Source of the DNA: Pseudomonas sp. DNDY-54
Lineage (GTDB): Bacteria > Pseudomonadota > Gammaproteobacteria > Pseudomonadales > Pseudomonadaceae
Length of the DNA stretch: 64,000 nt
Reading direction: 5' to 3'
NCBI RefSeq assembly: GCF_019880365.1
Contig: NZ_CP082271.1
Location: forward strand, 3,100,001 to 3,164,000
This document shows, one piece after another, positions 7,509 through 15,656 of the stretch. Each line of letters starts with the position of its first letter. Within the stretch, counting starts at the first letter, position 1. The notes under the pieces are model-generated. The model saw nothing but the letters and a program-made list of their open reading frames with translations. It was not told where the DNA came from and did not search any database. A program made the translations under genes and the position numbers.

Positions 7509-7536
7509 TTGCTGACTGCTAGCAATTTGCTATATT
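7509..7536 (+). promoter_or_regulatory. promoter with embedded palindrome for the GNAT operon
   Basis: TTGCTG (7509-7514) and TATATT (7531-7536) are 16 bases apart and fit sigma-70 boxes. The spacer carries TAGCAA-T-TTGCTA (7519-7531), a perfect palindrome that could be an operator. The start codon of the first gene lies 37 bases downstream. Confidence 0.55.
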
Positions 7537-7572
7537 TGTTCAAAGAGCCAATCAAGGATGTAAGGCCGCAGC

Positions 7573-8205
7573 ATGCCAACATTGAAGTGCCTCCACACGG
7601 GTAAAGACATCCCGTACACCATCTCCGATGGCATTGATCTCCGCACGACGGTCAGCCTTGACGTGGATTGGGGCGAGGAGAAAGCAAGGCTCTTCGGGCA
7701 ACTGATCGCAGAGAATCCAGGCGCCTTGGACGATCCTGCTAAATGGGATGAGCTGCTTAATACCTATCAGTTAAATGACTATCACTGGGCATGGGCTCAA
7801 AAAGCCCGGCAGTGTAACTCTGCTGAATATTTTTGGTTTTATTTAATGGCGGACGGTAAAGTCCAGGCCGCATGTATTATCAAACACCCCAAAGAAAGCC
7901 GGGTGGATAATGCGGGAATTTTCTATGTCGATTACCTTGCTGTTGCATATTGGAATCGGAGAAGGAATGGTTATGCTCGGCGCTTCGATGGGGTTGGTAC
8001 GAAGCTATTGATTCATGCAATAAATTATTCAATTAATGTCTTAGGATATCGCCCTGGATTCTCGCTTCATTCTTTGCCTTCATCGGAAGGTTACTACCGA
8101 AGCCTGCAAATGACAGATTATGGGATTGATGCCGCTTACCAGAATCTTCGGTATTTTGAAGCAACAGAGCCAGTAGCTCGGTCAATAGCGCAAGGAGCTG
8201 CGTGA
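7573..8205 (+). CDS. GNAT-like N-acetyltransferase
   Basis: A 210-residue protein whose second half fits a GNAT fold: a strand with VDYLAVAYWN, then a pyrophosphate loop of the R-x-x-G-x-G type (RFDGVG) opening a long helix, then a strand (FSLHSLP) and a Tyr-rich segment ending in YFEA. The N-terminal 70 residues have no assignment. TAAGG precedes the ATG at 7573. It is first in a three-gene operon; its stop overlaps the next start in TGATG. Acetyltransferases in such defence-like modules may act as toxins or modifiers, but the substrate here is unknown. Confidence 0.65.
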   Translation: MPTLKCLHTGKDIPYTISDGIDLRTTVSLDVDWGEEKARLFGQLIAENPGALDDPAKWDELLNTYQLNDYHWAWAQKARQCNSAEYFWFYLMADGKVQAACIIKHPKESRVDNAGIFYVDYLAVAYWNRRRNGYARRFDGVGTKLLIHAINYSINVLGYRPGFSLHSLPSSEGYYRSLQMTDYGIDAAYQNLRYFEATEPVARSIAQGAA

Positions 8206-9068
8206 TGAGCGAGGGTAATTTCTCTCCTTGGGATGACGCCCCCATAATCCCAAGCTCCGAAACGTCACCCCAACCATTGTTTGAGGCATTTAAGCGCTTT
8301 AGCGAAGAGCTTTCAGGTAAAGACATCGATTCGCGAAAGCCGGCGAATATGTCGAGGCAAGAGTATTTGGCAATGCTCGCGTTTCAGTCGACTGAGGTGG
8401 CCGGCGTTCTATATAGAAAGAACCCCCAGGCACACGAAACAAAAGTCCAAGCTTGGCTTTCGTCCTCTATCACGATGGCAAAGCGGCTTTCACTTACGAT
8501 GGCTGCGGAATACAAAGGTATCTCTCAGGACGATATCGGTAACATTATACGATTAAGCCTGAAGCCGGAGAACATTGCTAGGCTGCCAGATATTCTAGCT
8601 GAACAGCATGGTGTGGCTTTGATAGTTCAGCCCGGTTATACCTCGATGAAAATGGACGGCTGCGCACTAAAGTTGCCAGACTCTCGGCCAATGATTGGGA
8701 TTACGCTTCGATACAATCGTTACGACAATTTTTGGTTCACCCTTGTGCATGAGCTCGCACATCTTTGCCTCCATGATGATCATCTTGATACTCCAATCGT
8801 AGATGACTTAGATGAAGCTGTAACAGATGACATAGAGGCAGAGGCGAACGCATTTGCTAGAGAATGCTTTGTCCCGCGTCGTGAGTGGCGCGTTCTATAT
8901 GAAAATCGTCACAGCGAATCCCAGCTAGAGAAAACGTGTGCGGATCTTGGGGTTCATCCAGATATTGTCGCAGGCTTAATAAGGTTTGCTGCCAAAGACT
9001 ACAAGCTCTATCCCCGCCGTCATCGTACAGTGGACGTCAAAAAACTTTTGGGGTTTGCGGATGTATAA
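8205..9068 (+). CDS. ImmA/IrrE-family metallopeptidase (second copy)
   Basis: A 287-residue protein with the zinc motif HELAH at residues 182-186 and the downstream EAEANAFARE helix (211-220) that is typical of ImmA/IrrE peptidases. The N-terminal 120 residues are helical and may bind a partner; a GTG three bases upstream is less likely than the ATG at 8205, which has AAGGAG eight bases before it. The gene overlaps the GNAT gene by one base and the beta-family gene by eight bases. Unlike the first ImmA gene, no XRE repressor is linked, so its target may be one of its operon partners. Confidence 0.75.
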   Translation: MSEGNFSPWDDAPIIPSSETSPQPLFEAFKRFSEELSGKDIDSRKPANMSRQEYLAMLAFQSTEVAGVLYRKNPQAHETKVQAWLSSSITMAKRLSLTMAAEYKGISQDDIGNIIRLSLKPENIARLPDILAEQHGVALIVQPGYTSMKMDGCALKLPDSRPMIGITLRYNRYDNFWFTLVHELAHLCLHDDHLDTPIVDDLDEAVTDDIEAEANAFARECFVPRREWRVLYENRHSESQLEKTCADLGVHPDIVAGLIRFAAKDYKLYPRRHRTVDVKKLLGFADV

Positions 9069-10143
9069 ATACGCTCCGTTTCTGAAGTTTAAGCAAAATG
9101 AGATCCAAGCGGTATTTTCCATATATCCTGACATACAGGGCTTTACTTTGCCGCTTTTTGATATACCTAAAGAAAAAAAACAAGACACTGAACTAGATAT
9201 ACTAAATAGGCTAAGCAAGGGCGAGAAGCAGTTAGCTGCTCATTCAAGAAAGATCCCGAATCTAAAATTCTTCATAGATAACTTTGATATTGATGACAGC
9301 GTACTTTTGGGCGGCACCCAGCAGTACCGATATATACTCGGCAAGCTTGAGACTTACAACATTATACCTATTGTTGCTTTTGATCGGGCGCCGGATCACA
9401 ACGTCGCAGCTATTGAATACTGCAAGCGAAAGTGCAGCAGATTAGGAATCCGACTGCAAACTGAGGATTTTCAAAGCTTCAATTTGCTTAAGCTGAAATT
9501 GGCTCAGATTTTGTCTGAGGCGACTGAGGCAGGCGTGACGACCACCTATCTCATTTTCGACTGCAGGATGATTGAAAGTCACGAGGACGTTGACGATCTT
9601 AAAGCTTCGATTGAAAAATTCTACAACCAATGCAGCCAGCAATTTTCGATTAATCATTACATAGTTGTTGGATCGGTGATCCCTGCAAACATTACAAAGC
9701 TAATGAAAACCAAAACCACAATGATGGTTGAAAGGTTAGAGGATAAGCTTTGGAGGAAGTTGACAGCCATTCCGGCACTTTCAGGAATTAATTACGGTGA
9801 CTATGGGGTAGTTAGCCCTGAGTTTTCAGAGGCGGATTTACCTGTCGAGTTAATGCCTAAATTTATGGCCCCTAAAGTTTTTTATACAACGAAAGGGGAG
9901 TTTTATGCTGAGCGCGGAGGGCAGTTTCAAGGTCATGCCAAGGGGTACGGCCAATATTTCGATATTGCGGACAACATAGTAAGCAAGCCCTATTTTTGTG
10001 GAGCCGGGCATTCAGATGGCGACAAGTATATACACACAAGGAGTAATCTGAGTGCGCGACGCCCTAAGAAGGGTGGTTCGCCTGGTAGCTGGATAAAAGC
10101 AACCCTCTCAGCTCACATTACGTTTGTCGTAAGGAAGCGTTAG
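9061..10143 (+). CDS. beta family protein (phage T4 beta-like, sce7725-like)
   Basis: A 360-residue protein that I place in the beta protein family named after a T4 product. The layout fits: an N-terminal YAPFLKFKQNE opening, an alternating alpha/beta middle with LIFDCR and a C-terminal segment containing GHAKGYGQYFDIA and a late His-Ser-Asp-Gly-Asp patch. Related sce7725 proteins are often encoded next to sce7726 nucleases, and one lies here. The ATG at 9061 is inside the end of the ImmA gene. The 3' end overlaps the convergent sce7726 gene by 26 bases. The region is AT-rich relative to the core genome. The molecular function is unknown. Confidence 0.65.
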   Translation: MYKYAPFLKFKQNEIQAVFSIYPDIQGFTLPLFDIPKEKKQDTELDILNRLSKGEKQLAAHSRKIPNLKFFIDNFDIDDSVLLGGTQQYRYILGKLETYNIIPIVAFDRAPDHNVAAIEYCKRKCSRLGIRLQTEDFQSFNLLKLKLAQILSEATEAGVTTTYLIFDCRMIESHEDVDDLKASIEKFYNQCSQQFSINHYIVVGSVIPANITKLMKTKTTMMVERLEDKLWRKLTAIPALSGINYGDYGVVSPEFSEADLPVELMPKFMAPKVFYTTKGEFYAERGGQFQGHAKGYGQYFDIADNIVSKPYFCGAGHSDGDKYIHTRSNLSARRPKKGGSPGSWIKATLSAHITFVVRKR

Positions 10144-10684
10144 TTCGGTTTAGAATGGCGCTTTGGATCTGCGCCAAGGCGTCGCTCTTATTGACAATGG
10201 ACCCTAGGTTCTTTGCGAAGTCATTTCGATTGCCGGACTTCTTCTGTATCACTCCCATCCTCTCGGAAACGTCGAGAAGCTCCTGACGCCAAAGCATCAT
10301 GAGCGCCTTGTTGGTGACGAAGTCAGGATTATTGGATGCTTTGCGTTCATATCTAAATATGACTCGGTCGCCCTTATCCTGCGCAACCAAAACACCCCAG
10401 TATTCAGGAAGGTTCCGCAGCGCCCAGCGAACATGTTTAGTGGTAAGCACTAGCGTAAGTTTGGGGAAGGAGTGAGAGAATACTTCCGCTTGCTTTAGTA
10501 TTCGCTGAATGCTATCAGTTTCACCCTTGATCTCGTAGCAGTGCATTTGCTTATAAAATGCGACGACGTCCGCAACAGCATTTCCATTGTGCACATGAAG
10601 TTCTTGCAACACATGGGTCGGTCGAGGAGACCTAGTATTCAGATGCTGCACTAGCGCATTTCGAATCTCAGCATCTTTAAGCAT
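10118..10684 (-). CDS. sce7726 family protein, PD-(D/E)XK nuclease-like
   Basis: A 188-residue protein with the family pattern: an N-terminal helix (EIRNALVQHL), then the strand VADVVAF with Asp39, then CYEIKGE with Glu51-Ile-Lys53, and a helix carrying TDSIQRILKQAE. Asp and Glu-x-Lys in this spacing are the catalytic signature of PD-(D/E)XK nucleases. It is convergent with, and overlaps, the beta-family gene, so both transcripts share an antisense region of 26 bases. It probably acts with that gene as a nuclease-effector pair. It has its own upstream region at 10685-10740. Confidence 0.75.
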   Translation of the reverse strand: MLKDAEIRNALVQHLNTRSPRPTHVLQELHVHNGNAVADVVAFYKQMHCYEIKGETDSIQRILKQAEVFSHSFPKLTLVLTTKHVRWALRNLPEYWGVLVAQDKGDRVIFRYERKASNNPDFVTNKALMMLWRQELLDVSERMGVIQKKSGNRNDFAKNLGSIVNKSDALAQIQSAILNRTNASLRQT

Positions 10685-10950
10685 GCAATAAATGCTCCAC
10701 TGTAAAGCTTGTAAACTTTTATTTTACACATGCAATATAGATAAATCGACAACGAAGATGTGGCCTGCTTCATGCCGCGGGTCTTTCATCGATGCCAACA
10801 GGCAGCAATGCGAAATCAATCGCCCTTGGGGCGCCCCCTCCATACCTATGCGTAAGCATTTCTGTCAGCGCCCTTTTGGCCCAGGCCGTGTAAAAGCGTT
10901 GGCATCGACCTTGCTGTGATTTGATGGAGTCAAACTCAGCAGGGCTAGCC

Positions 10951-10995
10951 ATGAAGCGTTTCATACAGGGAGAGCATCGAGGCCAAAGCACACTG
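10951..10995 (+). pseudogene. IS1182-like transposase N-terminal fragment
   Basis: The 15 codons from the ATG at 10951 read MKRFIQGEHRGQSTL, which is close to the conserved start of IS1182-family transposases. The frame then enters unrelated GC-rich sequence. The preceding 80 bases look like an IS upstream end but no terminal inverted repeat could be confirmed. This is a relic of a deleted insertion sequence, marking the border between the beta/sce7726 module and the plasmid-like segment. Confidence 0.5.
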
Positions 10996-11084
10996 CCGCG
11001 CGCCCCCACCCGAAAGGCTGATGCTCAGGCGCGCGCACCCGGCAATCAGCCTGGAGCAACCGCATTAAGCTGCCAGTTGATTGA

Positions 11085-11214
11085 GACCGTTACGGTCTTA
11101 CGGTTTTGCACAAATCCGTCGATACGTATCCACGGATTTACGGATTGGTGGGGAAGCGGATCTGCGCTTTTACGGATTTACGGAAATCCGCCGATGCGGT
11201 TTTCCGGTTTTGCA
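11085..11214. repeat. palindrome and iteron-like direct repeats
   Basis: GACCGTTACGGTC (11085-11097) is a perfect 13-base palindrome. ACGGATTTACGGA occurs at 11132-11144 and again at 11172-11184, exactly 40 bases apart. CGGTTTTGCA occurs at 11101-11110 and 11205-11214. Repeats of this kind serve as binding sites for partition or replication proteins. The nearby parA makes a partition site or iteron cluster plausible. Confidence 0.5.
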
Positions 11215-11647
11215 GAAAGCCGTAGAACTGCACCTTCGGAGACTGCAGCCACACAAGCCGCGTACCGCCCATTGGGCGAGACTGCGAGACGCGAGCTCGC
11301 ACACGAACAGGCCAGGGTCTACCAGTGAGGCCCGCCTGTTCACCCTTGAGCTACGCTTACCGACAGCGGCTAGAAACGCCTCCAGAGCCCCTTAGAACGC
11401 TCCAGCCGCTTTACCCCATCTGCGCCCCCCAAGTCATCTGAAGCGTTTCAACGCGCTCCTAGGCCGTTCCCTGCAAACGCGCACAGACCCGGGGGCGACC
11501 ATCGGCGCTAACACCAGCAAGAGGACGACGCGCCGCAGATCGCAACGCATCCCCTCGGCGAGATTATCTGGAGCCGCCTGCGCCCAGCTTCGGAGCGACG
11601 CCCTCTCCTGCCTCGGAAACCGCTGAAACATCCGGCGCACGCCGGCA

Positions 11648-11690
11648 CGTGCTATCAGGCGCATCACCCTCGTGCTATTAGGCGCATGAA
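11648..11690. repeat. 23-base-period direct repeat
   Basis: CGTGCTATCAGGCGCATCA at 11648 recurs as CGTGCTATTAGGCGCATGA at 11671, with two mismatches and a 23-base period. It lies 137 bases before the parA start and may be an iteron pair. Confidence 0.45.
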
Positions 11691-11826
11691 CTCCGCTGCA
11701 GGCCACGGCTGGCGGGGCTTACAGCTTCCCTTAACTTAACTAACTTAAAAACTCTAACTTGTTATTGGGGCAGCGCCTGTGTGTGAACAGGTGCTAATCG
11801 GGGCAGTCTGGCCGGGGGATCCGGCC

Positions 11827-12465
11827 ATGATCGTCGCCCTGCTCAACCAGAAAGGCGGGGTGGGCAAGACCACCCTGGCCACCCATATCGCCGGCGAACT
11901 GACCCTGCGCGGGCAGAACGTCATCCTGCTCGATGCCGACCCGCAGGGCTCGGCGCCGGACTGGACGCAGCGGCGCAGCCAGCAAGGTTTGCCAAGATTG
12001 TTCAGCGCCGTCGGCCTGGCGCGCGAGACGCTGCATCAGGAAGCCCCGGAGCTGGCTCTTCGCTCCGATCACGTGATCATTGACGGGCCATTGCGCATCG
12101 CCGCCCTCGCCCGCTCCGCGTTGCTGGCGGCAGATCGCGTGTTGATCCCGGTGCAGCCCAGCCCCTACGACCTATGGGCCAGCGCGGAGATGGTCAACCT
12201 GATCCGCGAGGCGCAGGTGTTCAGGCCCACGCTGCGCGCGGCATTTGCCATCAACCGCCGCGTCAGCACCACGGTGATCGGCCGCGAAGCGCGCGGCGCC
12301 TTGGCCGACCAACCGCTACCGGCACTGCAGGCCGAAGTGCGCCAACGCATCGTCTTCGCCGAGAGCGTGGCAGCCGGTCGCTTGGCACGCGAACTGGCAC
12401 CGGATAGCGCTGCTGCACGCGAGGTCAGCAGCCTGGTCGACGAGTTGCTGAGGTGGTCGCCATGA
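11827..12465 (+). CDS. parA: ParA-family partition ATPase
   Basis: A 212-residue protein with the deviant Walker A motif KGGVGKTT at residues 9-16, the Walker A' region LLDADPQGSAPDW, and the VIIDGP strand. These define a small (type Ib) ParA ATPase that segregates plasmids or integrative elements. The ATG at 11827 was chosen over a GTG at 11779 because the conserved domain starts there. The frame is intact. Its stop overlaps the ATG of a small ribbon-helix-helix gene, the usual partner, but that partner is frameshifted here. It is GC-rich and typical of a pseudomonad plasmid or ICE backbone. Confidence 0.85.
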   Translation: MIVALLNQKGGVGKTTLATHIAGELTLRGQNVILLDADPQGSAPDWTQRRSQQGLPRLFSAVGLARETLHQEAPELALRSDHVIIDGPLRIAALARSALLAADRVLIPVQPSPYDLWASAEMVNLIREAQVFRPTLRAAFAINRRVSTTVIGREARGALADQPLPALQAEVRQRIVFAESVAAGRLARELAPDSAAAREVSSLVDELLRWSP

Positions 12466-12688
12466 GAAGCAAGCGCATCGGTATCGGTGCACGTCCACTG
12501 GCAGATCCCCAGGCCGAAGCCTGGATACGCCAAGGCGCAGTCATCAACAACGGAAGTGTCGAGCGCTACAGCACTCGGCTTACACTAGATGTGACGCAGG
12601 CGCTACGCACGCACCTCAAGCTGACGGCCTTCGCCCCCGGCGTGACCATGCGGAAATGCTGCGCGAGTTCCTGATGCAACAGGCCTTG
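12462..12688 (+). pseudogene. ribbon-helix-helix partition partner, frameshifted
   Basis: The ATG at 12462 overlaps the parA stop. The frame reads through RYSTRLTLDVTQALRTHLKL, a ribbon-helix-helix pattern. Then about base 12647 one base seems to be missing: the expected continuation (MLREFLMQQ) is found in the next frame from 12656. The shifted frame stops after KCCASS at 12674. The original protein would have been about 75 residues and would have acted as the DNA-binding partner of ParA. Confidence 0.6.
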
Positions 12689-13213
12689 TCATTACGCATA
12701 GGTACTTACCAGACATGGCGACCGCTGACACTGCCCGCAGGCAGCATATTCGCCATGGGTTGGGCAACGCTCGCAACGCCGCCACCGCAGCTGGTCTACA
12801 ACACGTCCGACAACGTGTCTGCAGGCTTGTATCGCACTTCTCCGGCCAATGCACCGGCTCCTAGCAATCTGATGGTGGTTCACCTACCACCGGAGGCAAT
12901 GCAATGGCTGCGCAACACGGCTACCTGCTGACGAACGCACCGTTGTCGGCGGCGATCGTGCCGCAGCGCATGTGTATGCAAGAGGGCCAGGTGGGCGCGC
13001 ATCAATGGCGTCATTGTTGCCAGGCTCTTGCGCAGAGATCGACAGGGTCGCGCGTTGCCAGCCTGGCGAACCTACCAACGCCTGGTTGGCGATGAATTGC
13101 TCCTGCTCAGCAGCATCAACCCGAAGTCATTCGACAGTCGCCACTTCTTTCCGCTGTCTGTCGGCGGGATGATCGTTCTGGCGCAGCTCTTGTGCTCGGA
13201 CTCATGTCGATAA
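12689..13213 (+). pseudogene. degraded traF (conjugation signal peptidase)
   Basis: Fragments in different frames line up with TraF-type S26 peptidases. First comes a membrane-anchor-like stretch and LVYNTSDNVSAGLYR (the expected active-site Ser region) with LMVVHLPPEA, up to about 12900. Then AAQHGYLL follows in another frame from 12904. Finally GRALPAWRTYQRL and SFDSRHFFPL are found in a third frame from about 13028. At least two frameshifts separate them, so the gene is dead. TraF processes the conjugative pilin, so its decay suggests loss of self-transfer. Confidence 0.6.
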
Positions 13214-13560
13214 GCTGTCCATTATCGCGTCGCTCTAGATGTCGATAGCGTGTGCTCAGCCTGCGCATTCAAGCACCGCGGACCCGCGGATACCTCTGCC
13301 CTCGGCTACCGCCCAGCGGCTGCGAGATCCTTAACATCACCCTGCCTGTTTGCCCTGCTCAGGAACACAACTGCACGGAAAAAGCGGAGGGCAAGATAAA
13401 AGGGGGCGGCACTCCGTTGGCCCGGAAAGCAGTCTGCACGGGGGTTGGAGACGGCACTCAATGCATGCATAGGCGTGCCGTGCACAACGCAAACGCCCGC
13501 CAGTTCTGGCTTTGGCGCGTGCCTAACACTCCTCATTGCGATCAGCTTGGAACTTGAAAC
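13214..13560. other. intergenic stretch without a supported gene
   Basis: Short open frames exist on both strands but none has a recognisable product, a good ribosome binding site or a credible start. No strong hairpin with a T-run was found. It may contain further remnants of the transfer region. Confidence 0.5.
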
Positions 13561-14544
13561 CTAAGCCTGAAGCCTTGGGCCGATATAGACCCCTGATAGT
13601 CTGGCCCGATCAAAACTGAACACGTGCGTGTGTGGACTTTCACCGCACCTACCAACAAGAGGCACTGGGTGATCTGGCCTTCCTTCTGCTAACAAAATCC
13701 GGCCACCACAGAAGGGACAGTCACTTGAAAAGCGCACGAACCTTGTCCAAGGCCTCTTCTCATCATCACGGTACATTTCGAGTTCGGCAGAATCCTCCTT
13801 GAATGAAAGCAACGGAGCCGGTGCCTTTACGACTCGGTTGTCTACCAACTCAACCCATGGTTGATGTACACCACGCCATATGCACCAAGCCAGAAAGCCC
13901 ACTAAAACGCTGATGACGAGCTGCCGTAGCGTAAGCGCCTGATCAATTGCGGAAAGACTCCATAGCGATGCAAAAACCCAAAGCGACAGAAACCCCATAC
14001 CAAGCAGCACTGTGAGTAGCATCATCACACCCCGCCAACTGCGGTTCTCCAGCACACCCTCGCGGAAAATAAGCCGTAAAAACAGGGCTGGCTTAACCTC
14101 ACCATTTTCCGTCCTGGTGTAGATGATCTGTCGAAATGCCTGCCCTGTAAGCAAGCCGCCATCACTGTTTTCAATCGGCTGAGTTGTAAGCCAGTAGACT
14201 CGCTGGTTACCTGCCCCGCCCTTCGCATCACTGCTTGCGATCACCGGTAAATGCTTCAAGCCCATTTGCTCTGCACGTTTCCGAATCGAGTTCATCCGGG
14301 AGTCTAGGAATGTTTCCAGCGCGGTGGTTGGCAGCCAACGCGCAGGGTCACGCCCGGCCGCTTTCACTTTCGGGTCGCATATATCTAGCAAGGTCGCGCG
14401 GTCAAACGTCTGAGGGTCCTGGTTGCCCTTTTCCAGAGCATTAATGCTGGCCTCCAGCAAAACTCGGATCACCTTGTAGGCTTTTACATCTGGTGCAGGC
14501 GACTGCCGCAGCTCTTCATCCAGACAACGCATTACTTTCAGCAC
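13561..14544 (-). CDS. membrane protein with zinc-ribbon-like C-terminus
   Basis: A 327-residue protein that I do not recognise. Residues 1-165 are soluble and helical, with no clear domain. Two hydrophobic segments follow at about 172-198 and 208-228. The C-terminal third contains CPFCGG and later GRCGE with a following His-x-His, resembling a zinc ribbon. It therefore seems to be an inner-membrane protein with a cytoplasmic zinc-binding tail. It is divergent from the CoiA-like gene, with a strong inverted repeat between the two. Function unknown; membership in a plasmid or island module is likely from context. Confidence 0.6.
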   Translation of the reverse strand: MLKVMRCLDEELRQSPAPDVKAYKVIRVLLEASINALEKGNQDPQTFDRATLLDICDPKVKAAGRDPARWLPTTALETFLDSRMNSIRKRAEQMGLKHLPVIASSDAKGGAGNQRVYWLTTQPIENSDGGLLTGQAFRQIIYTRTENGEVKPALFLRLIFREGVLENRSWRGVMMLLTVLLGMGFLSLWVFASLWSLSAIDQALTLRQLVISVLVGFLAWCIWRGVHQPWVELVDNRVVKAPAPLLSFKEDSAELEMYRDDEKRPWTRFVRFSSDCPFCGGRILLAEGRPDHPVPLVGRCGESPHTHVFSFDRARLSGVYIGPRLQA

Positions 14545-14594
14545 AAACCCTCCCTATGCCCCGAAAATAAAGGGACCTAAGCATCTCCATGAAC

Positions 14595-14632
14595 CCTCCC
14601 GAACCCTTTATGTAGGGTTCGGGGGAGGTTTT
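14595..14632. promoter_or_regulatory. large inverted repeat in a divergent intergenic region
   Basis: CCTCCCGAACCC and GGGTTCGGGGGAGG pair across an 8-base loop with a 2-base bulge; four T residues follow on the + strand. It could terminate + strand transcription. But both neighbouring genes are transcribed away from it, so an operator or an RNA leader hairpin for the CoiA-like gene is equally likely. Confidence 0.5.
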
Positions 14633-14685
14633 AACCAGCTCGAATCATGACTCTTGAAGCCGTCTTAACACCAGAGGCTTAACCC

Positions 14686-15564
14686 ATGAGCATGTTCGTT
14701 GCACTCGATCCAAACGGCCAACTGATAACCATTGAAAACGCCATGCGTGGGCTTGCGTGCAATTGCTCATGCGCATGCTGCGGTGAGCCGGTGGTCGCTC
14801 GCAAAGGCCTGATCCGTGAGCATCATTTCTCCCACCACTCGAACAAGGAAAGCTGCTTCATCCAACGCGAAAGCCTGCTGCACCTGTACGCCAAAGAAGT
14901 CATCCGCAACCAGCTCGGTCTGCAGCTGCCACCTATGCCTGGTGTCTGGCCGGACAGCGAAGACAAAAGCAGCTGGTGGGATTTCGAAAGGGTGGCAGAG
15001 GAGGTCCCACAGCAAGGATTCCAGCCAGATCTGGTCGCCCACCTGAAAGATGGCAGTCAGCTATTCATCGAGGTAGCGGTCACCTCATTCATTGGCGTCG
15101 AAAAACTGGAGCGGATCAGAAGCGCCGGCATCAACACCGTCGAGATTAACCTCAGTGAACTATTGCTCAACAAGCAGCCAATTCCCTCAGAAGAGGTGAA
15201 AGCCCATGTATTGGAGCAGACACGCAACAAATCCTGGATCTTTCCCGAACCGCCCCCATTACCTGCGCACCCGGCAATTGACTGGCAAGCCATTGCAGCC
15301 AAGCTCCCTTCAGCTGATCCCCAAGCCAAATGTACCGAGCACCGCTATACGATTATGGGGATGTGGTTATCCGCCCGAATACTGCCTACAGGCTCAGTTG
15401 CCGTGCGCTCCTGGTCATTCAACCCACAAATCACTGAGCTGCTTAAAACCTGGCGAAATGAGCTGGGAGGCGAGTACAACCTCAAGTACAAGAATTGGAT
15501 TTTCTATCCTCAGTGTCGAAACGAAGTACTAAAGCGCCTTCAAGAGTTGAACCAGGAGCACTGA
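14686..15564 (+). CDS. competence protein CoiA-like nuclease
   Basis: A 292-residue protein with the start of CoiA-type proteins: a beta-rich N-terminus, a cysteine cluster with C29-A-C31-C32, then the REHHFSHH segment (residues 44-51), together a zinc-finger-like module. A nuclease-like core follows: QPDLVAHL with Asp115 and FIEVAVT with Glu129. The usual Lys after Glu is replaced (E-V-A), so catalysis by the PD-(D/E)XK rule is uncertain. The last 70 residues form a separate unit. ATG at 14686 or 14692 are both possible starts. In this context it more likely acts on foreign DNA or in recombination than in true competence. Confidence 0.65.
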   Translation: MSMFVALDPNGQLITIENAMRGLACNCSCACCGEPVVARKGLIREHHFSHHSNKESCFIQRESLLHLYAKEVIRNQLGLQLPPMPGVWPDSEDKSSWWDFERVAEEVPQQGFQPDLVAHLKDGSQLFIEVAVTSFIGVEKLERIRSAGINTVEINLSELLLNKQPIPSEEVKAHVLEQTRNKSWIFPEPPPLPAHPAIDWQAIAAKLPSADPQAKCTEHRYTIMGMWLSARILPTGSVAVRSWSFNPQITELLKTWRNELGGEYNLKYKNWIFYPQCRNEVLKRLQELNQEH

Positions 15565-15656
15565 TTAGGCATGCCACTCAAGCCAGGCCAGCCCGGTTGG
15601 AAATTGGACAGTGAGCCGAATAGGCTCGCTAATCGGCTCATAGATGAACACCCCTT

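Larger units (their letters stand above)
10996..11826. other. repeat-rich non-coding region upstream of parA
   Basis: No credible gene. It carries the palindrome and direct repeats listed separately (11085-11214 and 11648-11690), then an AT-rich stretch of short TTAACTTAACTAACTT repeats (around 11730-11760). Such a layout is common in front of plasmid partition or replication genes; no replication initiator gene is present. Confidence 0.5.

Noticed and set aside
13252..13557. Open frame of 101 codons after the traF relic
   Set aside because: No recognisable motif and no ribosome site; probably non-coding or decayed transfer DNA.
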